Of a stretch of DNA of 7,870 bases, positions 1 through 4,721 are shown one piece after another. Position numbers and translations under genes: made by a program. This DNA is from Solobacterium sp. GTDB taxonomy: Bacteria > Bacillota_I > Bacilli_A > Erysipelotrichales > Erysipelotrichaceae. The stretch covers positions 1 to 7,870 of the forward strand of contig JAFWEA010000325.1 in NCBI GenBank assembly GCA_017543005.1, written 5' to 3'. The notes below the pieces were generated by a model. The model was not told the origin of the DNA. It saw only the letters and a program-made list of their open reading frames with translations, and did not search any database. Numbering within the stretch: the first letter of the stretch is position 1; each line of letters starts with the position of its first letter.

Positions 1-16
1 ATTTGATTTAGCTCTT

Positions 17-37
17 AACTGATTCTCTTGATCAGTT
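17..37 (-). ncRNA. Hairpin in rrn leader
   Basis: On the minus strand AACTGAT pairs perfectly with ATCAGTT across a 7-nt loop (CAAGAGA). It lies between boxA and the expected 16S start. It may help leader folding or precursor processing. Its function is inferred from position only. Confidence 0.45.
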
Positions 38-75
38 TATTCCATAAATTTCTTGACGTTTCGTTGCTTAATTCC

Positions 76-95
76 TGTTCAGTTTTCAAAGATCA
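76..95 (-). promoter_or_regulatory. boxA-like rRNA antitermination element
   Basis: The minus strand reads TGATCTTTGAAAACTGAACA. This closely resembles the block TGTTCTTTGAAAACTAAACA found in Bacillus rrn leaders and 16S-23S spacers, which contains the boxA sequence bound in nascent RNA by NusB-S10 during rRNA antitermination. It is the strongest single clue that an rRNA operon follows on the minus strand. The similarity is judged from memory of rrn leaders, not from an alignment. Confidence 0.75.
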
Positions 96-121
96 CTCGC
101 TTCGGTTTTCCTCACCTCAGC

Positions 122-146
122 AAATCAAGAGTTTACTACTTGATTT
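122..146. repeat. Inverted repeat enclosing the P2 -10 box
   Basis: The plus strand reads AAATCAAG at 122-129 and CTTGATTT at 139-146, a perfect 8-bp inverted repeat around a 9-bp centre that contains the whole P2 -10 hexamer (130-135). The left arm covers the predicted start-site area and the right arm lies in the spacer. It could be an operator or a chance palindrome in AT-rich DNA; nothing else in the window repeats it. Confidence 0.45.
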
Positions 147-180
147 CCGATGTGTCAATACTTTTTTCAAAATATTTTTT
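130..180 (-). promoter_or_regulatory. rrn promoter P2 with UP-like element
   Basis: On the minus strand a perfect -35 box TTGACA (153-158) is followed by a 17-bp spacer and the -10 box TAAACT (130-135, 4 of 6 to TATAAT). Immediately upstream, 161-180 is an A/T-tract block (AAAAAATATTTTGAAAAAAG), as in UP elements that bind the RNA polymerase alpha subunit. Initiation is expected near 123. The layout is typical of strong sigma-A rrn promoters. The -10 box sits in the 9-bp centre of a perfect 8-bp inverted repeat (122-146), described separately. Confidence 0.8.
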
Positions 181-210
181 CGGAAATTTCAGCAGCTTTC
201 CGCTTGTTAA

Positions 211-327
211 AAAAGCGTGCTCCTGCCCGCACATTGAACTTCATCTTCATTGTAATAACTGCAATGGAAACAGAATTCAGTGTGATTGAGATCTCTCTCA
301 AATGGGATTTCAATATAGCACGCTTTT
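211..327. repeat. Separated 11-bp inverted repeat linking P1 and the P1-P2 interval
   Basis: AAAAGCGTGCT at 211-221 on the plus strand recurs as its exact reverse complement AGCACGCTTTT at 317-327, 95 bp away. The 317-327 copy lies in the P1 spacer and touches the P1 -10 box, so it is not transcribed from P1 and the pair is unlikely to be an RNA stem of that transcript. It may be two copies of a protein site or coincidence. Confidence 0.35.
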
Positions 328-368
328 CTGATTTGTGCCACAAATTTTTTTATTTTTTTACAAAAAAA
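312..368 (-). promoter_or_regulatory. Upstream rrn promoter P1 (extended -10) with A-tract UP-like element
   Basis: On the minus strand the -10 box is TATATT (312-317, 5 of 6), preceded by TGC, giving an extended -10 (TGn). A weaker -35 GTGGCA (336-341, 4 of 6) lies 18 bp upstream. Upstream of that, 342-368 is nearly pure A/T with A7TA7 tracts that could act as an UP element; the same bases are the U-tract of the tsf terminator. Initiation is expected near 305. It could add to P2 in driving the rRNA operon, since paired promoters are common for rrn. The weak -35 makes this call less certain than P2. Confidence 0.6.
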
Positions 369-391
369 TTCCCGCACATCCGTACGGGAAT
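362..391 (-). terminator. Intrinsic terminator of rpsB-tsf
   Basis: The minus strand reads ATTCCCGTAC-GGAT-GTGCGGGAAT and continues into T7. The stem has 10 pairs including one G-U, with a 4-nt loop (hairpin 368-391, U-tract 362-368). It starts 23 nt past the tsf stop codon. It closes the rpsB-tsf operon, which here lacks the pyrH and frr genes often found downstream. Confidence 0.93.
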
Positions 392-414
392 CTCTTATAT
401 GTTTATAAACTGGC

Positions 415-1299
415 TTACTTGGCCATGGCGGCAACTTCGGCAGCGAAATCGGATTCCTTCTTTTCGATGCCTTCACCAACCTTGAACCGGACGAAGCGGA
501 CACATTCCGCCTTCTTCTCGTTCAGGTAGACGCCGACCTTCTTGTCCTGATCCAGGAAGAAGATCTGGTCAACCAGGCACATTTCCTCCAGAGACTTGGA
601 GATTCTGCCTTCGATGATCTTGGCCTTGACCTGTTCCGGCTTGTTGGCATTCTTCGGATCCTGGTTCAGCAGTTCTTCCTGAATGGTGCGTTCATGCTCG
701 ATAACCTCAGCCGGCAGATCGGCTCTGCTGACATAGGACGGGCTCATGGAAGCGACCTGCATGGCCATTTCCTTGGCAATCTGGGCATCGCCGCCCTTCA
801 TGACTGTCAGAGCGGAAATCTGACCGCCGTTATGCATGTACTGACCGAAGATTTCATCATCAGCCTTTTCAACAATTTCAAATCTTCTCAGCTTGATTTT
901 TTCGCCGATGATCGCTGTTGCGCTGATCATGGCATCGTTCAGTGTGCCGTCTGCTGTCGGCAGAGCCAGGGCAGCATCCAGATCAGCCGGAGCGTTCTTC
1001 ATCAGAAGATCAACGGTTTCATCCAGCAGGGCCAGGAACTTTTCGTTCTTGGCAACGAAGTCTGTTTCGGAGTTGATTTCGACGACAACCGCCCGGTTGC
1101 CTTCAGCCTTGACGCGGGAAAGACCTTCGGCAGCTGTACGGCCTTCCTTCTTTTCCGCCTTGGAGATACCCTTCTTGCGCAGCCAGTCCTTGGCAGCTTC
1201 AAAATCGCCATCGCATTCAACCAGTGCCTTCTTGCAGTCCATCATGCCGGCGCCGGTCATTTCACGCAGTTCTTTTACCTGTGCAGCTGTAATTGCCAT
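415..1299 (-). CDS. tsf: Elongation factor Ts
   Basis: EF-Ts is the cytoplasmic guanine-nucleotide exchange factor that releases GDP from EF-Tu so it can reload with GTP and aminoacyl-tRNA. The 294-residue product is the usual full length (about 293 in Bacillus). The N-terminal UBA-like domain opens MAITAAQVKELREMTGAGMM, with the family block GAGMMDCKKAL at residues 16-26. The EF-Tu-contacting motif TDFVAKN is at 79-85, and the C-terminal part ends with the typical VGEGIEKKESDFAAEV. The ATG is certain: it overlaps the rpsB stop as TAATG and has an SD (AAAGGAGG, 1310-1317) 10 nt upstream, inside the rpsB coding sequence. It is cotranscribed with rpsB and followed by a strong terminator. No key residue appears missing. 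Confidence 0.98.
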   Translation of the reverse strand: MAITAAQVKELREMTGAGMMDCKKALVECDGDFEAAKDWLRKKGISKAEKKEGRTAAEGLSRVKAEGNRAVVVEINSETDFVAKNEKFLALLDETVDLLMKNAPADLDAALALPTADGTLNDAMISATAIIGEKIKLRRFEIVEKADDEIFGQYMHNGGQISALTVMKGGDAQIAKEMAMQVASMSPSYVSRADLPAEVIEHERTIQEELLNQDPKNANKPEQVKAKIIEGRISKSLEEMCLVDQIFFLDQDKKVGVYLNEKKAECVRFVRFKVGEGIEKKESDFAAEVAAMAK

Positions 1300-2246
1300 T
1301 ATTTCGCTTCCTCCTTTACTGCAGATGCTTCTGCCTTCGGTGCTTCAGTCTTGGCTTCGGCGTTCTGTCTGGCATCCTTGCGGAAAACCCGGCGCTCGCC
1401 GTTGTTGTAGTTGTTGCGGCGGTTCTGCATAGCCTGACGGCGTTCTTCATATCTCTGCCGCTTCTTGCGCTCGTATTCAGCCGCCTGCTGTTCAACATTG
1501 ATCATGACATCCTGCATGGTGATGTCCTTTTCTGTCTGATCTTCCTGGTAAGCAACTTCCAGCAGACCGCCCTTGGCTTCGACAATGGCATCAGCAACCG
1601 CACCGACCATCAGCTTGATGGAACGGACAGCGTCGTCATTTGCCGGAATCGGGTAGTCAACTGTATTCGGGTCGGCATTGGTGTCGATCAGGGCGAATAC
1701 CGGGATGTGCAGCTTGCGGGCTTCCGCAACTGCATTGTGTTCTTCAATCGGGTCAACGACAAAGACTGCATCCGGCAGCTTCTTCATTTCCTTGATGCCG
1801 CCGAGGAAGTTGTCCAGTCTTTCCTTCTTCTTCAGCAGGACAGACTGTTCCTTCTTTGTATAAACGTTGATTGTACCGCTGTTTTCCATCTCTTCGATTT
1901 CCACCAGGGACTTGATGGACTTCTGGATGGTACGGAAGTTTGTCAGGGTGCCGCCCAGCCATCTCTGGTTGACATAGAAACTGCCGGAACGCAGGGCTTC
2001 TTCCAGAATCGGAGCCTGAGCCTGCTTCTTTGTACCGACGAACAGGACCTTGCCGCCCTTTTCAGTGATGTCCTTCAGGGCTGCATATGCCTTTTCCAGC
2101 TGTTCCTGGGTTGTAGCCAGGTCGATGATATATACACCGTTCTTTGCTGTGTAGATGTACGGGCGGAACTTCGGGTTCCACTTCCGTGTCTGGTGTCCGA
2201 AATGGACGCCGTTTTCGAGCATTTTCCTCATTGAAACAACAGTCAT
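1299..2246 (-). CDS. rpsB: 30S ribosomal protein S2 with long C-terminal extension
   Basis: S2 is a late-assembling small-subunit protein on the back of the 30S, near S1 where present. The start (MTVVSMRKMLENGVHFGHQT) matches bacterial S2 closely. The second family signature, PDAVFVVDPIEEHNAVAEAR, is at residues 158-177. The conserved core ends near residue 230, as in most S2 proteins of about 240-260 residues. This one runs to 315. The extra part has a charged, arginine-rich, probably helical stretch (about 255-290, with RRNNYNNGERR) and an Ala/Glu/Lys low-complexity tail (296-315). The last codons (V-K-E-E-A-K) also encode the SD of tsf, and TAATG joins the two genes. The start ATG follows a modest GAGG ribosome site and a structured leader, suggesting feedback control by S2, which is inference. 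Confidence 0.98.
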   Translation of the reverse strand: MTVVSMRKMLENGVHFGHQTRKWNPKFRPYIYTAKNGVYIIDLATTQEQLEKAYAALKDITEKGGKVLFVGTKKQAQAPILEEALRSGSFYVNQRWLGGTLTNFRTIQKSIKSLVEIEEMENSGTINVYTKKEQSVLLKKKERLDNFLGGIKEMKKLPDAVFVVDPIEEHNAVAEARKLHIPVFALIDTNADPNTVDYPIPANDDAVRSIKLMVGAVADAIVEAKGGLLEVAYQEDQTEKDITMQDVMINVEQQAAEYERKKRQRYEERRQAMQNRRNNYNNGERRVFRKDARQNAEAKTEAPKAEASAVKEEAK

Positions 2247-2256
2247 TTTTTCTTTT

Positions 2257-2263
2257 ACCTCGC
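2257..2263 (-). promoter_or_regulatory. rpsB ribosome binding site (weak, long spacing)
   Basis: The minus strand reads GCGAGGT, then an 11-nt spacer rich in A (TAAAAGAAAAA) before the ATG at 2246. Only GAGGT matches the anti-SD, weaker than the GGAGG or AAGGAG sites of the other genes here. A modest site below a structured leader fits translational repression, though that is inferred. Confidence 0.65.
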
Positions 2264-2280
2264 TTTCCGTTGTTTTCCGC

Positions 2281-2349
2281 CACAGTTTCCGGCACTGCCA
2301 ACATGCGGCAGGTCACCCTCCGCATGCACGGGACAGTGAATCCACTGTG
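2281..2349 (-). ncRNA. Structured rpsB mRNA leader, candidate S2 autoregulatory element
   Basis: By eye the leader RNA folds into one long, interrupted stem. The outer helix is CACAGT (2344-2349) with ACTGTG (2281-2286). The middle helix is CACTG-U-CC (2331-2338) with GGCAGTG (2293-2299), with a bulged U. The apical helix is CATGCGG (2320-2326) with CCGCATG (2302-2308), extended by AGG/CCT with one bulged G and capped by a GUGA tetraloop (2313-2316), a GNRA fold. A competing local hairpin, ACAGTG-GATT-CACTGT, would break the outer and middle helices. It lies about 35 nt before the rpsB ATG. Leaders of r-protein genes often bind their own product, so S2 is the likely ligand. I do not recognise this as a known leader class. 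Confidence 0.55.
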
Positions 2350-2358
2350 TGAGAAGTA

Positions 2359-2395
2359 CATCTCTGCACGACAAAACGCGCATAAAAAGAGATGC
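2359..2395 (-). ncRNA. 5'-end hairpin of the rpsB transcript
   Basis: GCATCTCT (2388-2395) pairs with AGAGATGT (2358-2365), 7 Watson-Crick pairs plus a closing G-U. An inner helix GCGCG/CGTGC with a TTTTGT loop sits asymmetrically inside. From the predicted start site (about 2396-2397) this would be the first structure in the rpsB mRNA and could protect its 5' end. The same CATC bases form part of the upstream pyr terminator stem when transcription comes from pyrE, so the two folds exclude each other. Confidence 0.5.
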
Positions 2396-2424
2396 CGAAT
2401 CTGAATATAACACAGATCGGCATC
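2384..2424 (-). terminator. Intrinsic terminator of the pyr operon
   Basis: The minus strand reads GATGCCGATCTG (2413-2424), a 9-nt loop (2404-2412), then CAGATTCGGCATC (2391-2403), pairing over 12 bp with one bulged base, followed by TCTTTTT (2384-2390). It begins 28 nt after the pyrE stop, separating the pyr genes from rpsB-tsf. Its loop holds the rpsB -10 box. Confidence 0.88.
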
Positions 2425-2432
2425 AGCGTAAA
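2404..2432 (-). promoter_or_regulatory. rpsB-tsf promoter
   Basis: On the minus strand -35 TTTACG (2427-2432, 4 of 6) is followed by a 17-bp spacer and -10 TATATT (2404-2409, 5 of 6) with a TGT just upstream (extended -10). AT-rich DNA (ACATTTAAATA) lies upstream. The -10 box is in the loop of the pyr terminator. No better promoter was seen between here and the rpsB start, so the mRNA should have a leader of about 150 nt. Confidence 0.65.
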
Positions 2433-2452
2433 TATTTAAATGTAAGATTCTC

Positions 2453-3115
2453 TTATTCTGTAGCGCCGTACAGTTCATAGTAGGCATCGAGCCGGGCCTT
2501 GAGCTCGGCATCCAGCTGCCCTTTTTCCTGCAGGTACTCCACCACTTCCGGCATGGAGACGATCGCCGCCGTCGGGAAGCCGTAAAGTTCCGCCACTTCC
2601 TTCAGGGCGGTCTTGTTCCCCTTGCCCTTTTCATTGCGGTTCATGGATACCATCAGACCGGCAATGGTCACATCGGCCTGGGCCCGCACGATCGGTACGG
2701 TTTCTTCCATGGACTTGCCGGAGGTTGTGACATCCTCGATCATGATGACCCTATCGCCATCCTGCAGCTTTGTTCCCAGCAGGATGCCGGTATCGCCATG
2801 ATCCTTGATCTCCTTGCGGTTCGAGCAGTAACGGCAGTCCTTGCCGTACAGTTCATGCATGGCCATGGTGGTCGCCACGGCCAGAGGAATGCCCTTGTAA
2901 GCCGGTCCGAAGAGTACATCGAAATCCAGCCCGAACTGGTCATGAATGGCCCGGGCATAGAATTCGGCCAGCCGGCGCAGCTGCGAACCGGTCACGAAGG
3001 AACCGAGGTTCACAAAGAACGGTGATTTCCGGCCGCTCTTCAGCGTAAAGTCACCGAATTTCAGAGATCCGCATTCCAGCAGAAACTCGATAAATTCCTG
3101 TTTGTAGGCTTCCAT
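2453..3115 (-). CDS. pyrE: Orotate phosphoribosyltransferase
   Basis: PyrE joins orotate to PRPP to make orotidine 5'-monophosphate (OMP) and pyrophosphate, the fifth step of UMP synthesis, in the cytosol. The 220-residue length fits the family. The PRPP-binding motif VIMIEDVTTSGKS is at residues 123-135, with the acidic pair E128-D129. The loop NRKEIKDHGDTG (99-110) carries the catalytic lysine/histidine region, and GPAYKGIPLA (70-79) is the other conserved phosphoribosyl/orotate segment. The ATG overlaps the pyrF stop as TGATG, and GAGGAGG (3126-3132) lies 10 nt upstream. It is the last gene of the pyr operon, followed 28 nt later by an intrinsic terminator. This is the Bacillus position for pyrE. 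No defect is seen. Confidence 0.97.
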   Translation of the reverse strand: MEAYKQEFIEFLLECGSLKFGDFTLKSGRKSPFFVNLGSFVTGSQLRRLAEFYARAIHDQFGLDFDVLFGPAYKGIPLAVATTMAMHELYGKDCRYCSNRKEIKDHGDTGILLGTKLQDGDRVIMIEDVTTSGKSMEETVPIVRAQADVTIAGLMVSMNRNEKGKGNKTALKEVAELYGFPTAAIVSMPEVVEYLQEKGQLDAELKARLDAYYELYGATE

Positions 3116-3810
3116 CAGTTCATGGCCTCCTCAATTTCCCGATAGGTTTTTGCCGGATCGGCACTCTTGGTAATGGAACGGCCGACCACGATCATGTCGC
3201 AGCCCTGTTCCTTTGCGTAAGCCGGGGTGGCCACCCGCTTCTGGTCATTGACGGAATCCGTGGCCAGCCGGATGCCCGGGGTCACGGTCAGGAAATCACT
3301 GCCGCAGGCCTCATGAATGGCTTTGGCCTCATGCACCGAGCAGACTACCCCGTCCAGCCCGGCCGCCTTCGCATTCAGGGCATAGCGGATTGCCGTATCC
3401 TGCACTTCACCCGGAATCCCGAGTTCTTCGTTCATCATATCCTTGGTAATGGACGTCAGGATCGTGATGGCAATGCACTTCGGCCGCTTGCCGCCGGCCG
3501 CGCCTTCTTCCAGACCCTGCATGGCTGCCTTCATCATTTCAATCCCGCCGGCGGCGTGCACGTTGACAATGTCAACCCCCAGCTTAGCCAGGTTCTTCAT
3601 GCCGCCCTTAACGGTATTCGGGATATCGTGCAGCTTGAGGTCAAGGAAGATCTTGTGCCCCATCTTCTGCACTTCCCGGATGATCTCCAGGCCGCTTCCG
3701 TAGGTCAGTTCCATGCCGATCTTGACATAGACCGGCTCGGAAAACTGCTGCAGAAATGCCAGTACTTCATCTTTGGTTGAAAAATCAAGCGCAATAATTG
3801 TCTTGCTCAT
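3115..3810 (-). CDS. pyrF: Orotidine 5'-phosphate decarboxylase
   Basis: PyrF decarboxylates OMP to UMP, the last step of the pathway, as a TIM-barrel dimer. At 231 residues it is the standard short bacterial (Bacillus/E. coli) type. The catalytic tetrad region FLDLKLHDIPNTV (residues 55-67) supplies D57, K59 and D62 in the DxKxxD pattern. The N-terminal IALDF (6-10) provides another substrate-binding aspartate, TPGIR is at 177-181 and the phosphate-gripping VVGRSIT is at 208-214. The ATG shares a base with the pyrD stop (TAATG); the SD AAGGAG (3820-3825) lies 9 nt upstream. The stop overlaps the pyrE start. Its place directly before pyrE fits shared expression of the two enzymes that finish UMP. 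Confidence 0.98.
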   Translation of the reverse strand: MSKTIIALDFSTKDEVLAFLQQFSEPVYVKIGMELTYGSGLEIIREVQKMGHKIFLDLKLHDIPNTVKGGMKNLAKLGVDIVNVHAAGGIEMMKAAMQGLEEGAAGGKRPKCIAITILTSITKDMMNEELGIPGEVQDTAIRYALNAKAAGLDGVVCSVHEAKAIHEACGSDFLTVTPGIRLATDSVNDQKRVATPAYAKEQGCDMIVVGRSITKSADPAKTYREIEEAMN

Positions 3811-4721
3811 TATCTGAAACTCCTTCCTGTTGCTTCCCGCACAGATGAATGTCCGTATTTCTTCAGGACATCCGGCAGGGCTTCAATGATTTTCGGGCAG
3901 GCATACGGATCGACAAAGTTCCTTGCCCCGACTTCCACTGCCGACGCTCCGGCATACAGGAATTCGAGCACATCCTCCGCCCGTTCAATTCCGCCGACCC
4001 CGATGATCGGGATGTTGACGGCCTGGGCGCACTGCCAGACCATCCGCACTGCAACCGGCCGGATCGCCGGACCGGACAGTCCGCCGGTCTTGTTGGCCAG
4101 CACCGGTTTGCCGGTCTTCAGGTCAATCCGCATGCCCAGCAGCGTGTTGATCAGCACGAGGCCGTCTGCCCCGGCCGCTTCCACGGCTTTGGCAATACCG
4201 ACGATATCGGTCACATTCGGTGACAGTTTGACATAGACCGGCTTTTCAGCCGCTTCACAGGCCATCTTTGTCACTCTGGCTGCCAGTTCGGCGTTTGTCC
4301 CGAGGGCGGCCCCGCCATGTTTGACATTCGGGCAGGATATATTTAGCTCATATGCCTTGATGACCGGGCTGTCATTCAGTTTGCGGATCACTTCCACGTA
4401 GCCTTCTTCGGTCGAAGCAGCCACGTTGGCCAGGATCGGCGTGTCAAACTGCGCCAGCCACGGCAGTTCGTGTTCGATGATGTAGTCGACGCCATGGTTC
4501 TGCAGGCCGATCGCATTGAGCATGCCCATCGGGGTCTCCGCAATGCGCGGCGTAGGGTTGCCGTAGCGGTCTTCCGGAGTGGCACTCTTGATCGCGATGC
4601 CGCCCAGCAGGTTGAGGTCATACAGTTCGGCAAATTCCCGGCCGAAACCGAAACAGCCGCTGGCCGGAATGACCGGATTCTTCAGTTCGAGTCCCGGCAG
4701 TGATACAGAAAGATCGATCAT
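3810..4721 (-). CDS. pyrD: Dihydroorotate dehydrogenase type 1B, catalytic subunit
   Basis: This FMN-containing subunit oxidises dihydroorotate to orotate and passes electrons through PyrK to NAD+, in a cytosolic PyrD2-PyrK2 tetramer. The 303 residues fit the type 1B family. The catalytic base is cysteine (C130 in ELNISCPNVKHGG), as in class 1, rather than the serine of membrane-bound class 2. FMN-barrel motifs follow: VKLSPNVTDI (164-173), INT (191-193), GLSGPAI (214-220) and GVGGI (241-245). The adjoining pyrK confirms the 1B assignment. ATG overlaps the pyrK stop by four bases (ATGA), and GGAGG (4729-4733) is 7 nt upstream. There is no N-terminal membrane segment. Confidence 0.97.
   Translation of the reverse strand: MIDLSVSLPGLELKNPVIPASGCFGFGREFAELYDLNLLGGIAIKSATPEDRYGNPTPRIAETPMGMLNAIGLQNHGVDYIIEHELPWLAQFDTPILANVAASTEEGYVEVIRKLNDSPVIKAYELNISCPNVKHGGAALGTNAELAARVTKMACEAAEKPVYVKLSPNVTDIVGIAKAVEAAGADGLVLINTLLGMRIDLKTGKPVLANKTGGLSGPAIRPVAVRMVWQCAQAVNIPIIGVGGIERAEDVLEFLYAGASAVEVGARNFVDPYACPKIIEALPDVLKKYGHSSVREATGRSFR

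Larger units (their letters stand above)
1..123 (-). ncRNA. rRNA operon 5' leader (partial, 16S gene expected just past left edge)
   Basis: This is the transcript region downstream of promoter P2. It contains the boxA-like motif at 76-95 and a 7-bp hairpin at 17-37, and ends at the left edge in an AT-rich stretch (GAGCTAAATCAAAT). In Bacillus rrn leaders the same boxA block lies on the order of 80-90 nt before the 16S gene. About 75 nt remain here, so the mature 16S end should lie within a few to a few dozen bases beyond the window. The right boundary is the predicted P2 start point and is approximate to a few bases. Confidence 0.7.
1..414 (-). other. Gene-free region: tsf terminator plus rRNA-operon promoter and leader region
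   Basis: This AT-rich stretch has no credible protein gene: the short open frames on both strands lack ribosome sites and recognisable sequence. On the minus strand it holds, in order, the tsf terminator, an extended -10 promoter (P1), a second promoter with a perfect -35 box (P2), a boxA-like antitermination sequence and a small hairpin, then runs off the left edge. That order matches the upstream region of Firmicute rRNA operons. The rRNA gene itself is not in the window, so its identity (16S expected) is inferred. The main alternative is a 16S-23S spacer, but a spacer would not normally carry two strong promoters directly after a protein-gene terminator. Confidence 0.75.

Noticed and set aside
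248..266. CATTG/CAATG hairpin between P1 and P2
   Set aside because: Only a 5-bp stem with a 9-nt loop in AT-rich DNA; not distinguishable from chance.
28..529. Short open frames on both strands across the left intergenic region and the tsf 3' end
   Set aside because: They run through promoters, terminator and leader elements, lack ribosome sites, and have no family resemblance.
694..1432. Plus-strand open frames of 238 and 179 codons opposite tsf
   Set aside because: Both are antisense to the clearly conserved EF-Ts gene and overlap each other in different frames; no SD or recognisable motif.
1293..2234. A 313-codon open frame on the plus strand opposite rpsB
   Set aside because: It is the antisense shadow of the conserved S2 gene, has no ribosome site and its protein is a Cys/Phe/Leu-rich string unlike any family.
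2247..2452. A riboswitch or T-box before rpsB
   Set aside because: I found no T-box sequence, specifier-loop pattern or known riboswitch core; the helices look like an r-protein leader instead.
2062..2511. A 149-codon minus-strand frame spanning the pyrE end, the leader and the rpsB start
   Set aside because: It overlaps two conserved genes out of frame and a terminator; the product looks random.
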